Shown one piece after another: positions 33,486-40,823 of a stretch of 64,000 nt of DNA. How positions within the stretch are numbered: the stretch's first letter is position 1; each line of letters starts with the position of its first letter. The stretch covers positions 1 to 64,000 of the forward strand of contig JAFBAL010000037.1 of the NCBI GenBank assembly GCA_019247845.1, given 5' to 3'. The translations under genes and the position numbers were made by a program. This DNA comes from Alphaproteobacteria bacterium. GTDB lineage: Bacteria; Pseudomonadota; Alphaproteobacteria; Micropepsales; Micropepsaceae. Below the pieces are notes generated by a model, which had not been told where the DNA came from, did not search any database, and saw only the letters and a program-made list of their open reading frames with translations.

Positions 33486-34026
33486 CGAGGCACTCCTTCA
33501 GAAGCATGAGGCTACGCCGCAGGATCGTCTTCACGGTGGCGACGGGGCGCGCGAACTTTTCCGCCAGCTCCTCGCGGCTGTAGCCCTGGTGATAGGCGAG
33601 CAGCACCATGTCGCGGTTGTCGTCGCCGAGACCGCCCAGGCAATTGCGCAGGCGCCTGAGATCGGCGGTGTCCTCTGCGCTGGGCTTGGTCTCGGTCAGG
33701 ACAACGTCGTCCAGCTCGACGGCCTGCGCCGACATGCGCTCCGCCGCGCGCCGCTTCACGTCGATCGCCTGGTTGCGCGCGATGGCGACCATCCAGGTCA
33801 TGGCGGAGGCCGTGCCGGGCTCGTAGCGATGGGCATTGGACCAGATCCGCACATAGCTCTCCTGCAGCGCCTCCTCCGCCAGATCGCCGCGGATCAAGAT
33901 ACGCCTGACGACGCCGAAGAGTTTCGCTCGTGTGGCCGCATAAAGCTCGCCGAACGCGGCGCGGTCGTGCGCGGCCACGCGCGCGACCAGGCCTGCCAAT
34001 CTTGCGCTGTCGGTGCTCGCGTCCAT
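33472..34026 (-). CDS. ECF RNA polymerase sigma factor (SigK-like)
   Basis: 184 residues. Region 2 (AFGELYAATRAKLFGVVRRIL ... EEALQESYVRIWSNAHRYEP ... AMTWMVAIARNQAIDVKRR) and region 4 (VLLAYHQGYSREELAEKFARPVATVKTILRRSLMLLKECL) are complete. Sequence and partner (RskA-type anti-sigma) resemble SigK/ECF19. A divergent fasciclin gene is the likely target, as in mycobacterial SigK-RskA-MPT83. Confidence 0.94.
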   Translation of the reverse strand: MDASTDSARLAGLVARVAAHDRAAFGELYAATRAKLFGVVRRILIRGDLAEEALQESYVRIWSNAHRYEPGTASAMTWMVAIARNQAIDVKRRAAERMSAQAVELDDVVLTETKPSAEDTADLRRLRNCLGGLGDDNRDMVLLAYHQGYSREELAEKFARPVATVKTILRRSLMLLKECLDGRA

Positions 34027-34044
34027 CCCCAAACGCTTTTTTCC

Positions 34045-34072
34045 GAAACCTTTTCGAAACCGTCCCCGTAAC
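34045..34072 (+). promoter_or_regulatory. Candidate ECF-type promoter for the fasciclin gene
   Basis: CGAAACC occurs twice (GAAACC at 34045-34050 and 34056-34061). With CGTAAC at 34067-34072 the first copy gives a 16-bp spacer, matching ECF promoter geometry (GAAAC-like -35, CGTA-like -10). Sits between the divergent sigma and fasciclin genes. Confidence 0.4.
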
Positions 34073-34122
34073 TGGGCTTGGTCCGGGCAGGGCGCCCGGC
34101 AGAACCCATTCGAGGAGACTCC

Positions 34123-34695
34123 ATGTTCAAAATTCGCACATTTCTGGCCATCGCCTCAACCGCCGCGGGCCTCGGCTTCGCGGCCGCGTCGTTCCCGGCC
34201 TACACCGCCGAGCAAATGACGATGGTGGGCGGCGCCGCCATGTATCCCACCAGGAACATCGTCCAGAACGCCATGAACTCGAAGGACCACACCACGCTCG
34301 TGGCCGCGGTGAAGGCGGCGGGCCTGGTCGACACGCTGCAAGGCGCCGGGCCGTTCACGGTCTTCGCGCCGACCAACGCGGCCTTCGCCAAGCTGCCCGC
34401 CGGCACGGTGGACATGCTGCTCAAGCCCGAGAACAAGGCGAAGCTGGCCGCGATCCTGACCTATCACGTCGTGACCGGGCGCATGACCAAGGCCGAGCTG
34501 ATGTCGAAGGCGTCGATGATGGGCGGCAAGGTCGAGCTGAAGACGGTCGAGGGCGGCTCGCTGTGGGTGAGCGCCGAGATGGGCAAGCTCTGGGTCTGGG
34601 ACGAGAAGGGCGGCAAGGCCGAGGTCACCATCCCCGACGTGATGCAGTCCAACGGCGTCATCGACGTCGTCGATACGGTGCTGATGCCGAAATAG
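34123..34695 (+). CDS. Secreted fasciclin-domain protein
   Basis: 190 residues, signal peptide (TFLAIASTAAGLGFAAASFPAYTA). One FAS1 domain with its conserved motifs: LVAAVKAAGLVDTLQGAGPFTVFAPTNAAFAKLP and LTYHVVTGRM, then MQSNGVIDVVDTVLMP at the end. FAS1 proteins act in adhesion at the cell surface. It is divergently encoded from the ECF sigma/anti-sigma pair, an association known from MPT70/MPT83. Followed by a terminator. Confidence 0.93.
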   Translation: MFKIRTFLAIASTAAGLGFAAASFPAYTAEQMTMVGGAAMYPTRNIVQNAMNSKDHTTLVAAVKAAGLVDTLQGAGPFTVFAPTNAAFAKLPAGTVDMLLKPENKAKLAAILTYHVVTGRMTKAELMSKASMMGGKVELKTVEGGSLWVSAEMGKLWVWDEKGGKAEVTIPDVMQSNGVIDVVDTVLMPK

Positions 34696-34741
34696 GTCCG
34701 GCGTCGCATGCGCGGCGCAGCTCCCAACCACGCCGCGCAGC

Positions 34742-34770
34742 GGAAGGGCCGGACGCGCTCCGGCCTTTCC
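34742..34770. terminator. Intrinsic terminator after the fasciclin gene
   Basis: GGAAGGGCCGGA / TCCGGCCTTTCC stem, five-base loop, followed by GTT. It can also act for the minus-strand frame ending at 34773. Confidence 0.7.
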
Positions 34771-34772
34771 GT

Positions 34773-35345
34773 TCATCCCGGCAGCTGCTCGAACGCGCTT
34801 TTGAGGTCGCCGTCGCGCGGCAGGTTCTTCCGGATCCAGCGCGGCAGCATCGCGAGCCCGTACAGGATGACGCCGAGCTTGGCGATCACCGCCAGCGGAA
34901 ACGGCGCCGGCAAAGGGAGCAGCAGAAGCACCGCGGCGAGCAGGATCAGGGCGACCGAGACGAAGGCGAGCTGCATCCAGAACGCGACCGGCGGCGAGCC
35001 GAAATGCACGCGCGCATCCGGCGCCCGCGCCTGGATCTGCGTCAGCATCGCGCGGACGAAGGGCGCATAGGCCGCGCTGCGGTCGTCGAAGTCGCAAGCC
35101 CGCGAAATATGGCCGTTGTCGGTGGCGATGCGTCCACTGCGCGTCTGCGGCGTTATTTGGTGCAGCCAGGGCTTGGCCATGGTCGGATTAAAGCGAGCTG
35201 CAACGCTTTTATGTCGGCCCATGGCGTGCGCCGCTCGGAACCGCCGGGCGCGCGACACACCAGCGCGTCGTCTTCGGCGCGCCATTCGCGCTCGCCGCCC
35301 TCGAACAGATTCTCGCGTTTGCGGTAGATGCCTGCATGCCGCGTC
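34773..35345 (-). pseudogene. Frameshifted membrane protein of unknown function
   Basis: The N-terminal part lies in one frame (NLFEGGEREWRAEDDALV, then ERRTPWADIKALQLA) and the C-terminal part in another (NPTMAKPWLHQITPQTRSG, IATDNGHISRACDFDDRS, then two membrane helices and LPRWIRKNLPRDGDL). The switch is near 35190. Joined, they give the expected pattern of a conserved alphaproteobacterial protein (basic KALQLARFNPT core, a DNGH loop and two TM helices). The 5' end is uncertain since no good start is visible. May be true decay or a sequence error. Confidence 0.6.
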
Positions 35346-35490
35346 CCCCGCGGAAAACGGGGAAATCCAAGCGGATTCTGCCGGTCCCCGCAAGGTTTCG
35401 ATGGAACTTGCGGAACACACTTTTGATGGAAACGTTTTGTCTTCAAGGGGAGGCGATCGAACGTCAAGAAGAAGAACAAGGAGGCAGATC

Positions 35491-35982
35491 ATGCCACGTA
35501 AGGTCACAGATCGAATCAAGCTACTTGCCGGCGCGTGCGCGCTGACGCTGGCCCTGGTGCCGATGAGCGCGAGCGCTGGTCCAGGCGGCGGAGGAATGGG
35601 GGGAATGGGCGGATCGGTGAATCACGTCACGCCGATGCCGCGCCCGACCTCGGGTATCCCGCGCACGTCGTCGCCGAGCGTCACGCCGCCGCGTACCGTC
35701 TCGCCGTCGCCGGTTCCGACCAGCGCGCCGACGACCACGAGCCCGCTCACCGCGCGCCCCGACACCATGACGGCTCAGCCGGATGCGGCGCAGGGCGTGC
35801 CCAACTCCGTCATCAACAAGACGCGGCCGTCCCCCGAGAGCCCGCTGATGGCCAATCCGGACATCAAGGCGCCGGGGCCGGAGACCGGCACGCGCATCCG
35901 CAAGCCGATCGTGGCGACGCCGGCCGAGCAGCGTCAACGCAACCGCGTTCCCCCTCCGGGCGGCGACGGCAGCGAGCAGTAA
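35491..35982 (+). CDS. Secreted Pro/Thr/Ser-rich hypothetical protein
   Basis: 163 residues. Signal peptide (AGACALTLALVPMSASA), a Gly/Met patch ([11 protein letters not shown]) then a disordered Pro/Ser/Thr region and TAQPDAAQGVPNSVINKTRPS, ending with a charged Pro-rich tail. It has no recognised domain. ATG 35491 with AGGAGG 8 bp upstream. Predicted disordered, periplasmic or surface-exposed. Confidence 0.75.
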   Translation: MPRKVTDRIKLLAGACALTLALVPMSASAGPGGGGMGGMGGSVNHVTPMPRPTSGIPRTSSPSVTPPRTVSPSPVPTSAPTTTSPLTARPDTMTAQPDAAQGVPNSVINKTRPSPESPLMANPDIKAPGPETGTRIRKPIVATPAEQRQRNRVPPPGGDGSEQ

Positions 35983-36005
35983 CTAGGCGAGGAGCAACAA
36001 CCAGC

Positions 36006-36782
36006 CTAGCGGTTTCGGCAAAGGGCCGGGCGCGCGTCGTCCGGCTCTTTTGCTTTCTCCAGCATGTCGAGCGCCGCGAGATAGGCGAGCGGCGCGGCGA
36101 TGTGGAGCCGCGCGCGCGCCGCCTCGAGCGGCTCTGCGAACAGCCTCTCGATGTCCTCGTTGTGCAGCCACTTGGCTTTGCGGCCGTGGGAATAACCTTC
36201 GCGGATCGCGCGGATCACGGCCCAGCGGTTCGGCTCGGCAAGCGCCTTGAGCGCGCCCGACAGCGCGATGAAGCCCCAGCCCAGACCCTTCGACTGCGCA
36301 TAGGAGAACGCCACGAGGCAGAGCTCGCCCAGCGGGCTGTTGGCGCGATAGCCGGTGAGCACGTGCCAGACGTCGTGGATGTCGCGCTCGCGCCGCCCGA
36401 ACCACGCATAGGGATGCGCATAGTCGCCGCGCGGGATCTCGTTGCTCACCGCCTCGAGGCCGTCGGCGGAGAAGCCGGTGTGGTCGAGGAAGGCGCGATA
36501 GGCCGCGCCGACCGTTCCGGACTCGAACTGCGCCAGCCACGCGCGGTCGGTCAGCTTCGTCACCAGCTCGACGCGGTCGTAGGCGATGCGTCCGCCCTCG
36601 GGCGTGGCGATCAGGCGGTGATAGTTCTTCTGCGCGTTGCCTGCGTTCAGCGCCGCCATGACGCGGAACACCTGCACCGTGTCCTCGGGATCGGCGAGCA
36701 GCTTGCGCATCGCGGTGAAGGCGCCGCGCCAGTCGCGGCCGCGGTTCTGTCCCACGGCTCCCATCGTCTCGACCATCGTCAT
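36006..36782 (-). CDS. Coq4-family protein (ubiquinone biosynthesis)
   Basis: 258 residues. The metal-binding HD-x2-H motif is present (His136-Asp137-x2-His140, in RDIHDVWHVLTGY), with Glu153 in LGELCLVAF. Also TDRAWLAQFESGTVGAAYRAFL and HGRKAKWLHNEDIERLFAEP, as in Coq4. Bacterial Coq4 proteins support ubiquinone synthesis (C1 decarboxylation-hydroxylation is reported for Coq4). The C-terminus has a 24-residue extension. Divergent from a TetR gene with a shared operator-like palindrome. Confidence 0.85.
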   Translation of the reverse strand: MTMVETMGAVGQNRGRDWRGAFTAMRKLLADPEDTVQVFRVMAALNAGNAQKNYHRLIATPEGGRIAYDRVELVTKLTDRAWLAQFESGTVGAAYRAFLDHTGFSADGLEAVSNEIPRGDYAHPYAWFGRRERDIHDVWHVLTGYRANSPLGELCLVAFSYAQSKGLGWGFIALSGALKALAEPNRWAVIRAIREGYSHGRKAKWLHNEDIERLFAEPLEAARARLHIAAPLAYLAALDMLEKAKEPDDARPALCRNR

Positions 36783-36798
36783 CGTTCCGGCCTCTATC

Positions 36799-36816
36799 TG
36801 ATAATCTTGATTGTCA
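36799..36816. promoter_or_regulatory. TetR operator candidate
   Basis: Imperfect palindrome TGATAATC-TT-GATTGTCA (7 of 8 matched), 17 bp upstream of the coq4 start and overlapping the likely promoter of the TetR gene. A further GTCAG half lies at 36821-36825. Confidence 0.5.
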
Positions 36817-36843
36817 GATTGTCAGATGCTAGCCATCCTGTCA

Positions 36844-37455
36844 ATGAAGGAAAAACGCCGCTATTCCGGCCAGAGCTTCGAGGACCGCTCAAGCGAGCGC
36901 CGCGCCCGGCTGGTGCGCGCCGCCCTCGACGTCGCCGGCCGCTTCGGCCTCGAAGGCACCTCGGTCGCCGCGATCTGCGCCGAGGCGGGACTGACCGCGC
37001 GCTACTTCTACGAGTCGTTCCCCAGCCGCGACGCGATCTTCGTCGAGGCCTATCGCCTGGCGCAGGCCGAGCTGTTCGAGGACATCGAAGAGCGGCTCGA
37101 CAAGCGCGATCCCATCAAGAGCGCGCTGACCGCCTTCTTCGAGGTGCTCGAAAGCCACCCCGGCCAGGCGCGCGTGTTCCTGCTCGACCTCGACGACCAC
37201 GGCCCGGCGATGCGCGCCGCGAACCAGGAGGCCGCCGCGCGCTTCGGCAAGCTCTTCGCGCCGAAGGCCGCCAAGGCCGGCGACATGCTGATGCTCGCAG
37301 GCATCCTCGGCGCCATCGTCCAGATCGCCAAGCGCTGGATCGGCGAGGAGTTCGCGACGCCGGTGCCGAAGGTCGTCGCCACCGCGCTGCCGTTCACCCA
37401 GGTGACGCGACAGACGGGCGGCAAGGCGAGCGGCAAAACAAACGGCAAGAGGTAG
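36844..37455 (+). CDS. TetR-family transcriptional regulator
   Basis: 203 residues from ATG 36844 (ATG 36826 or an earlier TTG also in frame). N-terminal HTH (RLVRAALDVAGRFGLEGTSVAAICAEAGLTARYFYESFPSRD; ~18-60) is typical, followed by an all-helical ligand domain and a Lys/Gly/Thr tail (GGKASGKTNGKR). Likely represses the divergent Coq4 gene and itself via the palindrome at 36799-36816. Ligand unknown. Confidence 0.91.
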   Translation: MKEKRRYSGQSFEDRSSERRARLVRAALDVAGRFGLEGTSVAAICAEAGLTARYFYESFPSRDAIFVEAYRLAQAELFEDIEERLDKRDPIKSALTAFFEVLESHPGQARVFLLDLDDHGPAMRAANQEAAARFGKLFAPKAAKAGDMLMLAGILGAIVQIAKRWIGEEFATPVPKVVATALPFTQVTRQTGGKASGKTNGKR

Positions 37456-37765
37456 TGGCTCCCACAAGCCGTTGTGGTCAACCAGGGCCGGCGCATTCGA
37501 ACCGCAGTTTTGTGAGGGGCACCCCCTCCACCGCCTGTTCCGTACAGCCACCCGAACAGCGGACGAATTTTTCAAATTCAATTCCGGTGCGACCCGGGTT
37601 TCCGCCTTTCCCGGCCGGCACGCCGCTCGGCTTCTGTACATCTGTATCGCGTTCCGCGTTTTCACACCTCCATTTGCGCAAACTTCGCCTCCGAAGGGCA
37701 TTTGGGGTCGCGGCGCAGGTGTTCAAGTGGCGATCACTGCATAGCGATATGCGCAACTGTCGGCG
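37456..37765. other. Gene-free region with a copy of the 16-bp repeat
   Basis: 310 bp with no supportable gene. It contains the inverted copy of ATACAGATGTACAGAA (37632-37647) and, near it, CCGGAATTGAAT on the minus strand, which also occurs next to the first copy (around 19811). Likely leftovers of a once-related sequence. Confidence 0.5.
37632..37647 (-). repeat. 16-bp repeat ATACAGATGTACAGAA, copy 2
   Basis: Exact inverse of 19842-19857. A second shared word, CCGGAATTGAAT, lies close to each copy. Confidence 0.6.
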
Positions 37766-38011
37766 TCAGTGCGAACGCCTCCGAAACGAGCGGAACAGGA
37801 GTGCCGGCTGCACATCGAGCGCGCGGGCGATACAGAACACCGTGTCGATGGTCGGTGGCCTGGCCGTCCTCGATGCGCCGAAGCACGGACGGAGACATGC
37901 GAGTCTTGACCGCCAGCTCTTCGATCGAGCACCCGCGCTCCATCCGCCCGGCCTTATGTTGCGACCGACGAGCTTCAGGACGTTTTCCATCGTGACCGGC
38001 GTTCGGATCAT
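37766..38011 (-). pseudogene. XRE-type regulator remnant with two compensating frameshifts
   Basis: Starting ATG 38011: MENVLKLVGRNI in one frame, then CSIEELAVKTRMSPSVLRRI and EDGQ in a second frame (about 37855-37950), then TIDTVFCIARALDVQPALLF back in the first. Together they make a Cro/CI helix-turn-helix domain. The start overlaps the stop of the adjacent XRE remnant (38008-38214), so they were once coupled. Confidence 0.65.
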
Positions 38012-38214
38012 GGCTTGAGCATCGACGTAGGCTCGACGCCGAAGGCGCCCGCGATCTTCGCACCCACGTCGATGGTCGCGCTATGGGCGCCGCGCTCCAG
38101 CGCGCTCAAGTATGCGCGATCCACCTCGGCCTTGTCGGCCAGCTCCTACTGCGTCCACCCTCTCTCGGCGCGCAGCCGGCGCAGATTGCGCGCGAAGACA
38201 TCGGGCAGATCCAT
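38008..38214 (-). pseudogene. XRE-type regulator with an in-frame amber codon
   Basis: A 69-codon frame from ATG 38214 to TGA 38008. It reads MDLPDVFARNLRRLRAERG, then TAG at codon 23 (38148-38146) where Glu is expected (TQ[E]ELADKAEVDRAYLSALERG), and continues with IAGAFGVEP. A single G-to-T change would restore a normal XRE protein. I see no reason to think the stop is read through. Confidence 0.75.
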
Positions 38215-38279
38215 GTGCGCTATGGAAATCTAAAGTTGACTGGGAGAAAACGGCGTATACGCATCAAAGCGCAGGCGAA

Positions 38280-39089
38280 CTACCGTTCGAACCTACCCAC
38301 GGTCAGCCACGTGTCGCCGGTCAGATTGACCTTAAATTTCAGCTTGTCTTGCAGCCGGAGCGCGAGCGCTTTCCGACTCGCAGCCGTATCGTTCAGGTGC
38401 GCCATGTGTTTTCCTGCGATATCGCTAATCTCGCGAACGTCGCCAACTTGAACCAAGATGGTCTTCGAAGAATGGGCGCCTAGTGCCAACCCTGCCTCAA
38501 AAATTACATTAGGCCGCGGTTGACCATCCAGTTTGTGCAAGTTTTTCTTTTTGTCTTGCATCGTAGCAAACTTGGATTTTAGGCGGGCATCTTCATCAGC
38601 GGATAGAAGAACCATCACGCCTTGAACTTTTTTCATCGCGTCGTGAATGACATCCCCAACAATCGGATTGGCTCCTCCTTTGGCTGCTTTGATCGCGTCG
38701 TTCCATTCCATTGGGTTGATCCCGATGGCGCGCAGGAATGCGTACATGTCTTCTGTCAGTTTATGATCTCGGCCATGGACAACGAAGATCGAGTTATTTC
38801 TTGTGGGGGTGACGGCCTTAGCTTTTCTCGGAGGCGCATAGCGTAGCTGCACCGTAGCGGTCGCTAGTGCGGGGCTAGAAGGCGAAGTACCCCTTAGTTC
38901 GGCAAGTTCCGAGGATGACGCAAAGCGATGATAAGATGGCACATGGTGCTTTGCAGCAAGCGAGATGGCCGCCAGATTGCGCGGAAGGCGTTGATCCGCC
39001 GCCTCCCGAGCAATCTGCCTGTCGACTTGGCTTTTGCTAAGGCCCAGCTTCTTTGTTAGTGCCTCGATGAGCTTTCGATTTACTGCCAC
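38280..39089 (-). CDS. CAP12-type TIR-domain nucleotide-binding protein
   Basis: 269 residues. An N-terminal helical part (~1-60, MAVNRKLIEALTKKLGLSKS) is followed by a linker and a TIR-like domain (~99-225): SIFVVHGRDHKLTEDMYAFL, the BB-loop-like WNDAIKAAKGGANPIVGDVI, VMVLLSADEDARL and NVIFEAGLALGA, whose Glu198 matches the catalytic Glu of NAD+-cleaving TIR enzymes. This is the PF10137 family (TIR of CAP12/Pycsar effectors). No cyclase is adjacent. It is the last gene of an AT-richer operon with three small HTH-like proteins; start ATG 39089 abuts the preceding stop. Probably an abortive-infection effector. Confidence 0.85.
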   Translation of the reverse strand: MAVNRKLIEALTKKLGLSKSQVDRQIAREAADQRLPRNLAAISLAAKHHVPSYHRFASSSELAELRGTSPSSPALATATVQLRYAPPRKAKAVTPTRNNSIFVVHGRDHKLTEDMYAFLRAIGINPMEWNDAIKAAKGGANPIVGDVIHDAMKKVQGVMVLLSADEDARLKSKFATMQDKKKNLHKLDGQPRPNVIFEAGLALGAHSSKTILVQVGDVREISDIAGKHMAHLNDTAASRKALALRLQDKLKFKVNLTGDTWLTVGRFER

Positions 39090-39313
39090 TAGACTCTGCC
39101 CTTCTTGGCTCCCCTAGATTTGGCAACATTTGCGAAATTTGACCCGACCCCCAAAATCGCTCCGATTTCTGGGCTATCAAAACCTATTGCCAGGAGTCGT
39201 CGTGCGGCCTCTTCGTTTTCCAAATCCTTTGTCACCAGTATTGCAAGCAATCGCGTAATCCGCTCAAGCGGGTCTACTCGGGAAGCCTGGTCATCTCCTT
39301 TTCTTTTTTGCAC
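39089..39313 (-). CDS. Small HTH-like protein 3 of the TIR operon
   Basis: About 74 residues if started at GTG 39313 (AGGTGG 5 bp upstream); GTG 39322 is possible. DPLERITRLLAILVTKDLEN and ARRLLAIGFDSPEIGAILGV, then a basic tail (AKSRGAKKGRV). The end resembles the region-4 helix-turn-helix of sigma factors (GF-x-EIA-x-LG). It is a distant paralogue of the two genes upstream, whose second copy it overlaps by 23 bp. Its stop touches the TIR start. Confidence 0.65.
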   Translation of the reverse strand: MQKRKGDDQASRVDPLERITRLLAILVTKDLENEEAARRLLAIGFDSPEIGAILGVGSNFANVAKSRGAKKGRV

Positions 39314-39551
39314 TGACGCCACCTTTGCCCTTTTTTTTCCGTTCAATCCTTCGTAACTCTGTAACTGATGCCGCTGAGCTTCCCGCTGCTTCTGCGGCTG
39401 CCGCTTGAGGCAAGCCAAGACCTTCCAAGAATTTAACTTTTGGCAAAACACCTTCAAAACGATCAGCGTCGTCGCTAATCGCCTGCCGCAAACACATGAA
39501 CGCTAGCGATTTCGCAATCACCGCCAGCCAAGCTTCATTTTCTGACGCCAT
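39291..39551 (-). CDS. Small HTH-like protein 2 of the TIR operon
   Basis: 86 residues, soluble. MASENEAWLAVIAKSLAFM and VKFLEGLGLPQAAAAEAAGS, then SVTELRRIERKKKGKGG. Clearly paralogous to protein 1 (LAFLCL/LAFMCL; VKFLKGLG/VKFLEGLG; AGS-x-A-x-SV). The C-terminal third looks like a sigma region 4-type HTH with a very basic end. It overlaps protein 1 by 17 bp, a sign of coupling. DNA or nucleic-acid binding is inferred. Confidence 0.72.
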   Translation of the reverse strand: MASENEAWLAVIAKSLAFMCLRQAISDDADRFEGVLPKVKFLEGLGLPQAAAAEAAGSSAASVTELRRIERKKKGKGGVSAKKKRR

Positions 39552-39795
39552 TTTTCTTCTTTCTACTTCTCGCATTTAGGACTCGCACTGAGTCGGCCGT
39601 GCTACCTGCCGCGCCAGCGGCGTCCTTTTCAGGCACACCTAAGCCCTTCAGAAATTTGACTTTCTTAAGTACGTCATCAGCCTTATCCGGGTTTTTCTCG
39701 GCGTACTTTTCTAAACACAGAAATGCCAGCGCGTTACCAATAACGGGAAGCCAAATTTCTTGAACGCTTTTAGTGTCTGACACGCGCGCCTCCAA
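39535..39795 (-). CDS. Small HTH-like protein 1 of the TIR operon
   Basis: 86 residues from ATG 39795, or 81 from GTG 39780, which aligns better with protein 2 (VSDTKSVQEIWLPVIGNALA). VKFLKGLGVPEKDAAGAAGS then ARSRKKKNGVRK. Same architecture as protein 2: an N-terminal amphipathic helix pair, an HTH-like part and a basic tail. First gene of the four-gene minus-strand operon 39795-38280. Not a named family known to me. Confidence 0.72.
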   Translation of the reverse strand: MEARVSDTKSVQEIWLPVIGNALAFLCLEKYAEKNPDKADDVLKKVKFLKGLGVPEKDAAGAAGSTADSVRVLNARSRKKKNGVRK

Positions 39796-39940
39796 AGCGG
39801 ACTACCTCCGCGAATCGACGTGTGAGGTGGAAACATATCATGTCAACAGCATAACGCATGCATCGCTTCATCTACCCTGCCGCTTTCCAGCCCTTTCTTT
39901 TTGGCTAGAGTGCGCGCCTTCCTCCATCCACAGGTGCTTA

Positions 39941-40552
39941 GTGATCGTTCTCGAGTTCATCATCTTCGTCGTGTCGTCGGGGTTGTTCTACAACGCCAGC
40001 TTTCGCCACCGGCTCTGGGCGGTGCTGATCGCGGGCGGCATCGCCACGGGCTCGTCGCTGCTGTTCGTCTACGACGTCTATGAGAAGCTGACCGCCAAGC
40101 CCGAGGCGCCGGTCAAGGTCGTCACCGAGAAGAAGGTGCCCGTGCCCGTCCTGGTGCGCGTGTCGCGGCCGGCGGCGCTGTCGAGGCCGGAGAACTGCCG
40201 CAAGGACTATCCCTTCTTCGCGCGCATCTTCGGCGACGAGGGCACGACCGAGCTGTCGTTCACGGTCGGCGCCGACGGCGCGCTCAGCGACATGAAGGTC
40301 TCAAAGTCCAGTGGCTCGGACCGTCTCGACGACGCCGCCGTCGACTGCGTGAAGAAGTGGCATTACCGCCCGGCGTTGAAGGACAACGAGCTGGTCGACT
40401 CGCCGATGACGGTCAGCGTGGCGTGGAACCTCGATGATGAGGACGACGCAGATAAAAGGCCGGACGAGGGGAAGGGACCGGATGCGGGAAAGAAGCCGGA
40501 CGCGGGCGGCGAGAAGCCCGGCGAAGGCCCGCCCGGCGGTGGCGGCGGGTGA
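39941..40552 (+). CDS. TonB-family C-terminal domain protein
   Basis: 203 residues from GTG 39941 (AGGTG upstream). Two N-terminal membrane helices (~1-17 and ~27-45), a charged linker, and a TonB-type C-terminal domain (NCRKDYPFFARIFGDEGTTELSFTV ... VSKSSGSDRLDDAAVDCVKKWHYRPAL). An acidic/Gly/Pro/Lys tail closes it. The TonB domain usually contacts outer-membrane receptors; with two TM helices and no ExbBD near, its partner is unknown. Confidence 0.78.
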   Translation: MIVLEFIIFVVSSGLFYNASFRHRLWAVLIAGGIATGSSLLFVYDVYEKLTAKPEAPVKVVTEKKVPVPVLVRVSRPAALSRPENCRKDYPFFARIFGDEGTTELSFTVGADGALSDMKVSKSSGSDRLDDAAVDCVKKWHYRPALKDNELVDSPMTVSVAWNLDDEDDADKRPDEGKGPDAGKKPDAGGEKPGEGPPGGGGG

Positions 40553-40601
40553 AGGTCGGAGAGCGCTTGTGCCGCGTCGCAAGACGTCTTACATTCTTAC
40601 C

Positions 40602-40823
40602 ATGAATGCGCCGGTCTCCCGCGTCACCTCGAAGGCCCAGACGGTCATCCCGAAGGCCGTTCGCGACAGGCTGGGGCTGAAGCCCGGCGACCTCGTCCGC
40701 TATGTGATCGAGGGCAAGCGCGTGACGATCGAGCGCGCGCGGACGGAAGCCGAGGACGATCCGTTCGCGACCTTCAGCGAATGGGCCAGCGACGCCGACG
40801 AAGCCGCCTACGGCTCGCTCTGA
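40602..40823 (+). CDS. AbrB/MazE-type antitoxin
   Basis: 73 residues. N-terminal swapped-hairpin AbrB domain (SRVTSKAQTVIPKAVRDRLGLKPGDLVRYVIEGKRVTIERA) and an acidic C-terminus (EAEDDPFATFSEWASDADEAAYGSL) that would bind the toxin. Its stop overlaps the toxin start (TGATG). Expected to neutralise the toxin and repress the operon. ATG 40602. Confidence 0.9.
   Translation: MNAPVSRVTSKAQTVIPKAVRDRLGLKPGDLVRYVIEGKRVTIERARTEAEDDPFATFSEWASDADEAAYGSL

Noticed and set aside
36020..36060. Hairpin with T-run (AGGGCCGG...CCGGCTCTTTTG) as terminator of the 35491-35982 gene
   Set aside because: The stem is imperfect with a long loop and it overlaps the coq4 3' coding end; too weak to list as a feature.
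35535..38018. Long plus-strand frame over coq4 and tetR
   Set aside because: Runs antisense to coq4 and out of frame with tetR; Arg/Ala/Gly-rich with no motif.
38146..38148. Amber codon as a possible pyrrolysine or readthrough site
   Set aside because: No pyl genes or recoding signal are seen and the neighbouring XRE gene is also decayed, so a nonsense mutation is simpler.
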